Source: Thermoplasmata archaeon
GTDB taxonomy: Archaea > Thermoplasmatota > Thermoplasmata > Lutacidiplasmatales > UBA184
NCBI GenBank assembly: GCA_030037695.1
Contig: JASHQF010000030.1
Coordinates: forward strand, 1-41,795
Reading direction: 5' to 3'
DNA: 41,795 nucleotides
A program made the translations under genes and the position numbers. The notes under the pieces were generated by a model, which made no database searches, had not been told where the DNA came from, and was given only the letters and a program-made list of their open reading frames with translations. Below, in pieces: positions 32,010 to 39,800 of the stretch. Numbering within the stretch: position 1 is the first letter of the stretch; each line of letters begins with the position of its first letter.

Positions 32010-32016
32010 TATATAG
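32010..32016 (+). promoter_or_regulatory. TATA box for the PhoU-like gene
   Basis: TATATAG, part of ATAATGTATATAG, 24-30 nt before ATG 32040. The strongest TATA box in the window. Confidence 0.7.
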
Positions 32017-32039
32017 TGCCCCGGGTGCGTGGTCGTGCG

Positions 32040-33113
32040 ATGTCGAACCCGCACGTGCGGCCCCGCCGGAGGGCCGCGGAGACCGCCCGGACCGAGGGGG
32101 TCGCGCCCCCGAACGAACCGACCCGACCGGAGCCCGGTATCGTGGCCGCCCACCGGGCGCCCCCTGCCGCCTCACACCGGGTCGAGATCGATCCGAGCGA
32201 GCCCCCGGAGCACCGGTTCCGACGCGTGCTGGGCGCCTACCTCACGGGCGCAGCGGAGATCGTGATCCGCGAGGATCGCGGGCTCGGGGCGACGACCCGG
32301 ACCGTGGTCGAGGCCTTCTGCCGACGTACCGCGGGCATGGAGCTCGCGTTCGAGGGACCGTGCGAGATCCGACTTCGCGAACCCGCGAGCGCGCCGCCCG
32401 TCCCGCTCGAGCGCAAGGTCGAGGCGATCGGCCGCGCGGTCGTCCTGTTCCATCGCGAAGCGGTCGAGCGGTGGGGCGTGCTCCCCTACGTCCTCGACGA
32501 GGAGTGGGAGCGGAAGGACGACGCGGTCGACCGGGACGTCTGGTACGTCCAGCGCCGTCTCGCCCAAGGCGGCAGTGAGCGGCCGTCGACCGTTGTCGCG
32601 ATCTGGACCGCGGCCCGGAGCCTCGAGCGGATCGCCGACCACGCGGTCATCCTCGGCCGGCTCGGGCCCCGCCTCGTCGCCGTGCCAGGTGCGGAGGGGC
32701 TCCTTCGTACGCTCCGGCAGTACCACGCCCAGGCGATGGCGCATCTGCAAGGGTCGCTACGTTCGGACGATCCCGCCTCCGCGAACCGCTGGCTGGACGT
32801 CGGGGAGGCGCTCCTCGCTTCGGGCGCGGCGTGGATGGATCGACTGCTGCCGGCGTTCGAAGAGTACTCGATGCCGCCCTCGGGGGCGGCCGCGGTGAGT
32901 CAAGCGCTCGAGTCCACCCGACGAACGATCGCTTACGCCCAAGACATCGCGGAACTGCCGCTCAACGCGCACCCCCGCAGCGCCACGCTCCCGTCGGCGG
33001 GCTGGGGTGCGGGCCGCCGGCCGTTCGTGATGCCCCGCGCCCCGCCAGTCGGGGTGGTGGCGGAGCGATGGGCGCCCCGTTCCCCGGGGCGAACTCCCGT
33101 CCCCGCTCAGTGA
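32040..33113 (+). CDS. PhoU-like phosphate-uptake regulator
   Basis: 357 residues. The N-terminal Arg/Pro-rich leader precedes HRFRRVLGAYLTGAAEIVI, as in archaeal PhoU-like proteins, and TTRTVVEAFCRRTAGMELAFE. Then comes helical PhoU-type sequence (LERKVEAIGRAVVLFHREAVERW, WTAARSLERIADHAVILGRL, which is the SLERIADHA core, ending with ALESTRRTIAYAQDIAE). PhoU proteins restrain phosphate transport or signalling; no pst transport genes are in the window. ATG 32040 fits the TATATAG box; another ATG at 32007 would lie inside it. The last 50 residues are Pro/Arg-rich. Confidence 0.84.
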   Translation: MSNPHVRPRRRAAETARTEGVAPPNEPTRPEPGIVAAHRAPPAASHRVEIDPSEPPEHRFRRVLGAYLTGAAEIVIREDRGLGATTRTVVEAFCRRTAGMELAFEGPCEIRLREPASAPPVPLERKVEAIGRAVVLFHREAVERWGVLPYVLDEEWERKDDAVDRDVWYVQRRLAQGGSERPSTVVAIWTAARSLERIADHAVILGRLGPRLVAVPGAEGLLRTLRQYHAQAMAHLQGSLRSDDPASANRWLDVGEALLASGAAWMDRLLPAFEEYSMPPSGAAAVSQALESTRRTIAYAQDIAELPLNAHPRSATLPSAGWGAGRRPFVMPRAPPVGVVAERWAPRSPGRTPVPAQ

Positions 33114-33153
33114 ACCAGATCCGGCCCCTCGATCGAACGCGACCGAAGGCCGC

Positions 33154-33771
33154 TCACGAGGAGCCCGGGGCCCGTCCGGCCCCGGTAGGGCTGGGCTCGG
33201 GGCGCACCTGCCCCGTGCCCGACCCTGGCCCCCAGCCTTCGAGCGACGTGAACGCTTCGACCAGCTCGTCCTCGATCCAGACGAGGACGACGAAGTACCA
33301 GGCGAGAGAGGCGAGCAGCAGGGTCTCGGCGCCGGGATCGGTCCCCGTGACGACGACCGCCCCTCCCCGAAGCGAGCCACGCTCCGCGATCGGTTCGATG
33401 TGCAGCAGCTCCGTGCCGTCCGGCCGGAGGACCCGCCAGGACGGTAGCAGGCGGCTCGCGTGCACCAACGTGAACGGAGCTCCGCTCCCGATCCGGATCG
33501 CATGGTGCCTCAGGTGCGCGACCAGGCGCGCGATCGGGCGGTCGCTTCCCGTAGCCCGTACCTCGATCGAGGGGCTGAGGAACCCGGTCCGTTTGAACGT
33601 CCAGGACCCTTCCCGGTACGTGCCCGTCGCCAGCGATCCCGCGCGCCGCTGCCAGGCCAGGGTAGCGACCGGAAGGTCCCCGGAGAGGAGCTGGTAGCCG
33701 GCCGGTTCTTCCGAGGTCCGCAGCCAGCGCAGGGCCGAGCGATCGACCCCCGAGAACGCCACGAGCTCCAT
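33154..33771 (-). CDS. LURP-one / tubby-C-terminal-like protein
   Basis: 205 residues. It has the repeating beta pattern of LURP-one/scramblase-like folds: AGYQLLSGDLPVATLAW, GSWTFKRTGFLSPSIEVR, APFTLVHASRLLPSWRVLRP, and a hydrophobic C-terminal helix (TLLLASLAWYFVVLVWIEDEL) as in that fold. The assignment is by pattern, not certain. ATG 33771 lies 20-29 nt after CTTAAGTGTC. The C-terminal 35 residues are low complexity. Confidence 0.62.
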   Translation of the reverse strand: MELVAFSGVDRSALRWLRTSEEPAGYQLLSGDLPVATLAWQRRAGSLATGTYREGSWTFKRTGFLSPSIEVRATGSDRPIARLVAHLRHHAIRIGSGAPFTLVHASRLLPSWRVLRPDGTELLHIEPIAERGSLRGGAVVVTGTDPGAETLLLASLAWYFVVLVWIEDELVEAFTSLEGWGPGSGTGQVRPEPSPTGAGRAPGSS

Positions 33772-33790
33772 GCCGTGGCACGTGGTCCCT

Positions 33791-33800
33791 GACACTTAAG
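33791..33800 (-). promoter_or_regulatory. TATA-like box for the LURP-one-like gene
   Basis: CTTAAGTGTC on the minus strand, 20-29 nt before ATG 33771; this supports it over the in-frame ATG at 33795. Confidence 0.45.
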
Positions 33801-34015
33801 GCCGAAGGGGCGGCAAGCGCCGCACCGGGAGCGGCGTGGGGGGAAACTCAGCGGTGGAACGTGCGCTCAAAGCCGGCGCGGGGTCCGCGGAGCGGAGCTC
33901 GCAGGAGAACGATCCACCTAGGGCGGTCGAGGGACCCGGCCCCGATGAAATTAAGCCGATTCGCCGGGCTACGGTGGGTGGAGGCGCTGCGGGCTGGGGC
34001 GGTAGGCGAGCGACG

Positions 34016-35149
34016 ATGGCGGATAGGAAGGTACGGATCCTGATCGGTACTCGCAAGGGAGGGTACGTCCTCGAGGGCGACGCCGCCCGAAAGAAGTGGA
34101 AGCTCGCCGCCCAGATGCAGCGCGGCTGGGACGTCTTTCACATGACCGCCGACCCGCGCCACCCGGGCGATCTCTACGCCTGCGTCAACTCCTGGCTCTG
34201 GGGTCCGGTCTTGTACCGCTCCCGCAACTACGGTAGGAATTGGGACGAGATCGGGACCCCGATGTTGTCCGCCACGTCGGGGCGGAGGCCCAGGTTCGAT
34301 CCGGACCACCCCGAAGCGGCTCCCCCGACCTACCCGATCGCCAACCTCTGGCATCTCGAGCCCGGCCATGCGAGCGAGCCGGACACGCTGTTCCTCGGGG
34401 TCGATCCCTACTCCCTCTACCGGAGCGACGACCTCGGTTCGAGCTGGGACCCGGTCTCCGGGCTGAACGACCACCCGTCCAAGTCCCAGTGGGGCGCCGG
34501 CAACGGCGGGCCCTGCCTCCACACGGTGCTGGTCGATCCGACCCGGCCGAAACGGCTGTTCGCAGGGATCTCGAGCGCCGGCCTCCTCCGATCGGACGAC
34601 GGGGGGCGGAGCTGGAAGCTCGCGAACCACGGCGTGGAGACTCCGTTCAACCCCGAGAAGTTCCCCGAGGTCGGGCAGTGCGTGCACAAGGTCGCGATGG
34701 ACCCGGCGCGCCCGGAGACGCTCTACCGCCAGGACCACGGGGGGATCTACGTGAGCCGGGACGCCGGCGATCGGTGGGATCGGGTCGGCAAGCCGCTCAA
34801 GGACGACTTCGGGTTCGTGGTCGCGACCGCGAAACATCGGCCAGGGCGCGCCTTCTTCGTTCCGATCGAGGGGGAGAGCCGGCTCACGTCCAGCGGAGGG
34901 TTCCAGGTCCAGGAGTGGAACGAGGCATCGAAGAAGTGGCGAGCCCTGATGACGCCCCGCAAGTTCCCCGGGGAGTTCGGGAACCACCGCGAGGGGCTCG
35001 CGTGCGACGCGCTCGATCCCGCGGGGATCTACGCAGGGACGTCGACCGGCCAGGTGTTCGTCTCGCCGGACGCGGGCCGTTCGTGGGACCAGGTGCCGAT
35101 CCAGTTCCCCGCGATCCACTCCGTCGCGATCGCCAATCCGGTCGTTTGA
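34016..35149 (+). CDS. BNR/sialidase-like beta-propeller protein
   Basis: 377 residues. Asp-box (S-x-D-x-G-x-x-W) repeats occur: SRNYGRNWDEI, SDDLGSSWDPV, SDDGGRSWKLA, SRDAGDRWDRV, SPDAGRSWDQV. Five evenly spaced repeats indicate a six- to seven-bladed propeller. It lacks a signal peptide and is therefore cytoplasmic. MADRKVRILIGTRKGGYVL is a typical start; ATG 34016 is chosen. GTG 33974 is also possible, 26 nt after GAAATTAAG. The cyclase gene starts 11 nt after the stop, so the two form an operon. Function unknown. Confidence 0.85.
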   Translation: MADRKVRILIGTRKGGYVLEGDAARKKWKLAAQMQRGWDVFHMTADPRHPGDLYACVNSWLWGPVLYRSRNYGRNWDEIGTPMLSATSGRRPRFDPDHPEAAPPTYPIANLWHLEPGHASEPDTLFLGVDPYSLYRSDDLGSSWDPVSGLNDHPSKSQWGAGNGGPCLHTVLVDPTRPKRLFAGISSAGLLRSDDGGRSWKLANHGVETPFNPEKFPEVGQCVHKVAMDPARPETLYRQDHGGIYVSRDAGDRWDRVGKPLKDDFGFVVATAKHRPGRAFFVPIEGESRLTSSGGFQVQEWNEASKKWRALMTPRKFPGEFGNHREGLACDALDPAGIYAGTSTGQVFVSPDAGRSWDQVPIQFPAIHSVAIANPVV

Positions 35150-35160
35150 GTCGGGGCACC

Positions 35161-36234
35161 GTGCCGGCCGCCCCGCGTCGCGCGAGCCGCCGACGCAAGG
35201 TCCCCCCTCGTCGCGCGGTCGAGCCTGCGCGAAGGCTCGCCGCGATCATGTTCACGGACATGGTGGGGTTCACGACGCTGAGCCAGCGGGACGAGGCGAT
35301 GGCGGTCCGGTTGCTCGAGGAGCAGCGGTCGTTGCTGCGGCCGCTCTTCGGCTCCCACGGGGGCCGGGTGATCAAGACCCTCGGCGACGGCTTCCTCGTG
35401 GAGTTCGCGAGCGCGGTGGAATCCGTGCGATGTGCCCAGAGGATCCAGGGGACGATCGCGCAGCGGAACTCCGGCCCGCGCGCCGAGGGTCGGCTGTTGC
35501 TCCGCGTCGGCATCCACGTCGGGGACATCCTCGGCGAGGGCGACGACATCGTGGGCGACGCGGTGAACGTCGCCTCCCGGATCGAACCGCTCGCCGATCC
35601 GGGCGGCATCTGCGTCTCGGGCCAGGTGCTCGACCAGATCCGGAACAAGGTGCCGGTGACCTGCCGGGAGCTGGTGGCCCCTTCGCTGAAGAACGTGGAG
35701 AGCCCGATCCAGGTGTTCCGCGTCGAGGGCACGTCCTCCGACCGACCGGCCGCCGGCGCGCCGGGCCCGGCGGCGTCGTTCGTCCGGCTCGCGGTCCTAC
35801 CGTTCCGGTGCTTGAGCGCGAACCCCGCCGACCGGGTCTTCGCCGAGGGGCTGACCGTGGGACTGATCAATCACCTCGCCCAGGGCACCGCGCTTCGGGT
35901 CGTCGCCCTCACCTCCGTGCTGCAGTACCGAGACGCCGGTAAGCGGATCCGGGAGATCGGTCGAGAGCTCGCGGTGGGCTCGATCATCGAAGGGAGCGTC
36001 CGACGGTCCGCGAACGCCGTGCGGATCGCGGTCCAGCTCGTCGACGCGGGCTCGGAGGAACCGATCTGGGCGCAGCATTTCGACCGGGAACTGGTCGACA
36101 GCTTTGCGCTCGAGGACGAGATCGCGCTCGGCGTCACGACCGTGCTGCAGCGTCAGCTCGTGGCGCGGATCCCGCCGGCGTTCCGCCGCCCGTCGACCAT
36201 CGGGCCCTCGACGGCGGCGGCGGTCGCCAGCTAG
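35161..36234 (+). CDS. class III adenylate cyclase with C-terminal TolB/FlgO-like domain
   Basis: 357 residues, likely making cAMP. The N-terminal cyclase domain has the two metal Asp, D33 (MFTDMVGFT) and D76 (KTLGDGFLVEF); the adenine-specifying pair K72 and D129 (DDIVGDAVNVASR); and the transition-state residues N136 and R140. All are conserved, so it is predicted active as a homodimer. The C-terminal part (LAVLPFRCLSANPADRVFAEG, then GRELAVGSIIEGSVRRSANAVRIAVQLVD and WAQHFDRELVDSFALEDEI) is the TolB-like module common in bacterial cyclases, without the TPR repeats that often follow. No membrane segment. GTG 35161. Signs of bacterial origin. Confidence 0.93.
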   Translation: MPAAPRRASRRRKVPPRRAVEPARRLAAIMFTDMVGFTTLSQRDEAMAVRLLEEQRSLLRPLFGSHGGRVIKTLGDGFLVEFASAVESVRCAQRIQGTIAQRNSGPRAEGRLLLRVGIHVGDILGEGDDIVGDAVNVASRIEPLADPGGICVSGQVLDQIRNKVPVTCRELVAPSLKNVESPIQVFRVEGTSSDRPAAGAPGPAASFVRLAVLPFRCLSANPADRVFAEGLTVGLINHLAQGTALRVVALTSVLQYRDAGKRIREIGRELAVGSIIEGSVRRSANAVRIAVQLVDAGSEEPIWAQHFDRELVDSFALEDEIALGVTTVLQRQLVARIPPAFRRPSTIGPSTAAAVAS

Positions 36235-36281
36235 CGCGGGCACGGGCCGGTTCCCTCCCCCGGGCTCCGCGCGAGCTTTCG

Positions 36282-37256
36282 CTAACCGCCGGTCCGGGCG
36301 AGTACGACGCGCGCGCGGAGGGTGATCATCTTGCTCGGGGCACCGGCGGTCTCGAACGACAGCGGCGTCGGTCGCCGCTCCGGGTGCTGGGCGTACCAGC
36401 GGGCCGATTCCGGATCGGGATCCGGTTGGTCGGCGTCGAGGTTCCACCTTCCGTCCGCGCGCCGTTTCTTGCGAAGGAGGTCGAGCGCGAAGCCGAGCCG
36501 CGGGTCGTCGGCGTAGCCGAGCGCGGTCAGGCAATCCAATCCGACCAGGAGGTCGTAGTAGTAGTGCGTAGGCCAGTGGAAGCGGTACCACGGCGCGTAC
36601 CGGTCCCCCTGCCGGTGGAGCTCGCGCTCGAGGAAGTACTCCGCGGCGCGCTCCACGCACGCCCGCATCGGCGCGGTCCACCGCGCGCGGGGGAACGCGG
36701 CGAAGGCGCCCAGGCCCTCCCAGGCGTCCAGCGACCGGCTCGTCGCGGGCCCGTCGGTGGAGAAGCGGCACGTCCAACCGCCCTTGGGGTGCGCGGTCCG
36801 AACGAGCCAATCGAGGGTGCGGCGGATCCTCGGGTCGTCCCCGTAGCCCATGCGGATCAGGGCGCGCGCCATGTTGGCCGTGTAGCAGTGGTGGCCCTTG
36901 CCGCTCCCGAAACCTCCGACCCCCCCGCCCCGGAGCGGCGCGCTGGCCATCCAGAATTCGCACGACGCTCGGATCGCCGGGGTCGTGCGAGAGGCTCCCA
37001 GGTCCGCGAGGGCGAGCAGGTTCCAGTTCGTGCCGAGAAACCGCGGCTCCAACCATCCCCGTGGGCGGACCCACCAGCCGGCCGGGTCCCGGCGGGCCAG
37101 GATGTCGGCGCCCCATCCGGCCGTGGGGATCCGCGCCCGGGCCGCTCGAACCTCGGGATCGGACTCCTTCTTTCCCAGGAGCTGCGTCAAGGCGAGGTAG
37201 CGGATCGAAGGCTGGGAAGGCTCCAGCAGCCACTCGAGGACCCGGTCGGACGGCAC
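36282..37256 (-). CDS. terpenoid-cyclase/prenyltransferase-fold (alpha/alpha-toroid) protein
   Basis: 324 residues. Repeats of the toroid type are seen: ADILARRDPAGWWVRP, IRRTLDWLVRTAHPKGGWTCR, SLDAWEGLGAFAAFPR, LALDLLRKKRRADGRWNLD-like segment near the end, plus GHHCYTANMARALIRMGYGDDPR. No DxDD or other catalytic motif of squalene cyclases is obvious, so it may not be a cyclase. GTG 37256 lies just after GCTTTACCGT. Function unknown. Confidence 0.74.
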   Translation of the reverse strand: MPSDRVLEWLLEPSQPSIRYLALTQLLGKKESDPEVRAARARIPTAGWGADILARRDPAGWWVRPRGWLEPRFLGTNWNLLALADLGASRTTPAIRASCEFWMASAPLRGGGVGGFGSGKGHHCYTANMARALIRMGYGDDPRIRRTLDWLVRTAHPKGGWTCRFSTDGPATSRSLDAWEGLGAFAAFPRARWTAPMRACVERAAEYFLERELHRQGDRYAPWYRFHWPTHYYYDLLVGLDCLTALGYADDPRLGFALDLLRKKRRADGRWNLDADQPDPDPESARWYAQHPERRPTPLSFETAGAPSKMITLRARVVLARTGG

Positions 37257-37274
37257 GGGGCGCTAGGGGTACCG

Positions 37275-37284
37275 ACGGTAAAGC
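37275..37284 (-). promoter_or_regulatory. TATA-like box for the toroid-fold gene
   Basis: GCTTTACCGT on the minus strand, 19-28 nt before GTG 37256. Confidence 0.45.
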
Positions 37285-37407
37285 GTTGGACGGGCGTCCT
37301 CGCGAGCCGCACCCGGCCGAGCGGGTCGGGGTTCGGTTTCGCGAGGCGTCGCCCCGGAGGGGAGCGCGCGGGCGGCAGAGTCGCGGCTAAGCCGCGATCG
37401 GAACTGT

Positions 37408-37893
37408 CTAGCGAATGGTGGCCAGGTCGGCTTCCAGTGCCCGCCGGGCCTCCCGGTCGCGAACCTTACTCGCGAGCCGACGCGCTTGCCGAAGGTGGGA
37501 GTCCCGCGGGCGAGCCGCCCCCGAGATCGAGTAAGCGCGGGCCAGCCCCTCATGACCGTAGGCGACGTAGAACGGTGCGAGGTGAGCGCGCTTCGCGTAG
37601 CGCAGGGATCGCTCGGCGTGAACCACGGCGGGTTCGGGCCGCCGGAGCGCCGCGTAGACGCGCGCGAGCTGCCACTCCGCGATCGAGAAGTTGCGCGCGT
37701 TCCCGACCCGATACCAATGGTAGGCGGAGGCGAACGCGGTACGGAGCAGCTCCTGGTCGTCCTCGCGAGTCCGCCGCTGCTGCGTGAGGAGGTCCCACGT
37801 ACGGTTGAACAGGGCCCCGGCCAGCTTTCGCTCCAGAACGCGACCGATCGGTGACCGGGAAGGACCCACGCTCGCCGGGATGCTCGGGGTCAC
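37408..37893 (-). CDS. TPR-like helical protein
   Basis: 161 residues, from GTG 37893. It looks like helical repeats of TPR type: AFASAYHWYRVGNARNFSIAEWQLARVYAAL, PAVVHAERSLRYAKRAHLAPFYVAYGHEGLARAYSISG. No named family. It is a stand-alone gene with no clear promoter seen. Spacer 37894-38166 shows nothing recognisable. Confidence 0.65.
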   Translation of the reverse strand: MTPSIPASVGPSRSPIGRVLERKLAGALFNRTWDLLTQQRRTREDDQELLRTAFASAYHWYRVGNARNFSIAEWQLARVYAALRRPEPAVVHAERSLRYAKRAHLAPFYVAYGHEGLARAYSISGAARPRDSHLRQARRLASKVRDREARRALEADLATIR

Positions 37894-38166
37894 AAGAAGT
37901 CGTTGGCCCGGAACGCCGCGCCGATCGGTCCGGGGAGAGTAGGGTCGCCCCGCAGCTCCTCCTAGGGTGGGCTACCACTTCCCCCTCGGAAGGTGGGCGC
38001 GAACCCCGATGTGCTCTCGGGGAGGCGGAAGGTCACGATCCCTGGTTCCGGTCCCCCGGCACGTGGGCGGACGAGGCGTCGTACTCGGTCGAACGGCATC
38101 CGTAGGGCGGTCCGCGAGCGTCGGTGCGACAACTTGGCCCGAGTCCGGAACGGGCGCAGATGCGAG

Positions 38167-38238
38167 TGGACACGGGGGGATTTGAACCCCCGACCTCTGC
38201 TTTGCGAAAGCAGCGATCTTCCGCTGATCTACGTGCCC
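38167..38238 (-). tRNA. tRNA-Ala (anticodon CGC)
   Basis: 72-nt cloverleaf. Acceptor GGGCACG/CGTGTCC contains the G3-U70 wobble pair that marks alanine tRNAs. Anticodon arm CTGCT/AGCAG around TTCGCAA (CGC, reads GCG), T arm GGGGG-TTCAAAT-CCCCC, discriminator A. No intron, no CCA. Confidence 0.95.
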
Positions 38239-38262
38239 GCGGCGGCGGGCAGGGGACCGCCC

Positions 38263-38270
38263 GCTTAATC
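38263..38270 (-). promoter_or_regulatory. TATA-like box for tRNA-Ala
   Basis: GATTAAGC on the minus strand, 25-32 nt upstream of the tRNA 5' end. Confidence 0.55.
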
Positions 38271-38304
38271 CCTTCGGGACAGGAGGCCGGAGGGGCGATC
38301 CCGG

Positions 38305-38919
38305 TTACGCGGAGACCGAGGAGAGCGACGCCGAGCCTAGGGTCGGATCGAGGGAAGCCGGTGCCGCAGCCGCCGGCCCGACCGTCGGGCCGGCTTGGCC
38401 CGCGCTCGGGGGCGGGGGAGCCTTGCCCGAGCCCGTGCGGGGGGTCCCGGCGCGACGCACCGCGATCACCTCGTGGTGGTCGGCGTCGTACCGGAGCAAC
38501 GAGGCGTACCGACCCCAGTTGACGATGTTCTGGATCGCCTCGTCGCCCGTCGCGCTCGTGAACGAGACGAGCCGCGCGAACTCCTCGTCGCTCAGGCGGT
38601 GCCCGGGGGCCTGCTCGAGCGCCTTCAGGAGGGTGCGGAAGAGCGCGGTCTTGGAGAGCTGCTCCCGGAGCAGGAGCTTCCGCTCCCGGATCGAGGCCGA
38701 CGTGAGGCGCTTCCCCAGGTCCGTGAACGACGCCCGGCCGTCCTTCACCCGGATCAGGTCGAGAACCTCCGCGTACTCGAGCGCCGGGAAGATCTCGTCG
38801 ATCTCGAGATCGAGGTCGTCCGCGAGGAGCGCGACATCCTCCGCCCCCCGATGCGCCGCGAGGAGGACGAGCAGGCCCACCATCTCGGTCGGGCTGCACT
38901 TGGGGTAGCTCGTCGGCAC
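38305..38919 (-). CDS. AAA-associated C-terminal domain protein of ABC transporter
   Basis: 204 residues. PTEMVGLLVLLAAHRGAEDVALLADDL, VLDLIRVKDGRASFTDLGKRL, LSDEEFARLVSFTSATGDEAIQNIVNWGRYASLLRYD are typical of the domain (AAA_assoc_C) that is often fused to the ATPase of NitT/TauT-type ABC transporters; here it is a separate gene just after the ATPase. GTG 38919 is preferred over GTG 38952, because a GGCTTATAGT box lies at 38955-38964. The last 60 residues are Pro/Ala-rich. Probably regulates the transporter. Confidence 0.82.
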   Translation of the reverse strand: MPTSYPKCSPTEMVGLLVLLAAHRGAEDVALLADDLDLEIDEIFPALEYAEVLDLIRVKDGRASFTDLGKRLTSASIRERKLLLREQLSKTALFRTLLKALEQAPGHRLSDEEFARLVSFTSATGDEAIQNIVNWGRYASLLRYDADHHEVIAVRRAGTPRTGSGKAPPPPSAGQAGPTVGPAAAAPASLDPTLGSASLSSVSA

Positions 38920-38955
38920 GTTCCTAGGTCGCCGTTCGCCTACCGGGGCCACCGA

Positions 38956-39771
38956 CTATAAGCCTTGTTCCGGCGCCATGGGCTCGCCGGGGGAGGGCTC
39001 GGCCGCGGCCGCCGGCCCCCCGGCGGTGATCAGCGAATAGACCCGATCGGTGAGGTCGTAGAACGCCTGGGATTTCCGGTCCCGTGGGCGGGGGAGATCG
39101 ACCTTGACCTCCGCGAGCACCCGCCCGGGCCGGCGCGAGAGGACGACGACGCGGTCCGCGAGCTGGATCGCCTCCTCGATGTTGTGGGTGACCAGGATCA
39201 CCGCCTCCGGCGGGAGCTGGGGGTCCCGCCAGAGCTGGAGGATCTCGTCGCGCAGGCTCTCCGCCGTGAGCGCGTCGAGCGCGCTGAACGGCTCGTCCAT
39301 CAGGAGCACCGCGGGCTCAACCGCGAGGGCGCGCGCGAGGCCGACCCGCTGGCGCATCCCGCCGGAGAGCTCGCGCGGGTACGCCTCCTCGAACCCTTCG
39401 AGGCCGGTGACCGCGACGTACCGCTCGATCTGCGAGGCGATCCGCTCGGGGGACTGACCGAGCGCTTCGAGCCCGAAGGCGACGTTCTCGCGGACCGTGA
39501 GCCACGGGAACAGGGCGAAGCTCTGGAAGACCATCGCCATCTGGGCGCACACCGTGTCGACGGGCCGACCGCGGAACAGGATCCGCCCTGCGGTCGGCCG
39601 GTCGAGGCCCTGGAGGAGGCGGAGGAGCGTCGATTTTCCGCAGCCGGACGGCCCCACGATCGCGACGAAGTCGGCGTCGGCGACGTCGAAGGTGATCTGG
39701 CGCATGATCGAGATCGACCCGTGGCGGGACGGGAACGACTTGTCGACGTTCTCGACCCGGATCAGCGCCAT
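38956..39771 (-). CDS. NitT/TauT-type ABC transporter ATPase
   Basis: 271 residues. Walker A GPSGCGKST, Q-loop MVFQSFALFPWLT, signature LSGGMRQRVGLARAL, Walker B AVLLMDEPFSALD and H-loop VTHNIEEA, all standard. It belongs to the nitrate/sulfonate/bicarbonate/taurine importer ATPase group; substrate is not predictable. ATG 39771. It follows the permease gene by 29 nt and is followed by the AAA-associated gene. Confidence 0.94.
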   Translation of the reverse strand: MALIRVENVDKSFPSRHGSISIMRQITFDVADADFVAIVGPSGCGKSTLLRLLQGLDRPTAGRILFRGRPVDTVCAQMAMVFQSFALFPWLTVRENVAFGLEALGQSPERIASQIERYVAVTGLEGFEEAYPRELSGGMRQRVGLARALAVEPAVLLMDEPFSALDALTAESLRDEILQLWRDPQLPPEAVILVTHNIEEAIQLADRVVVLSRRPGRVLAEVKVDLPRPRDRKSQAFYDLTDRVYSLITAGGPAAAAEPSPGEPMAPEQGL

Positions 39772-39800
39772 CGCCTGCCTCGCTCGCCGCCCGGACGCTC

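Noticed and set aside
37894..38166. Possible coding in the spacer before tRNA-Ala
   Set aside because: Frames there are short, with poor codon bias and no motif.
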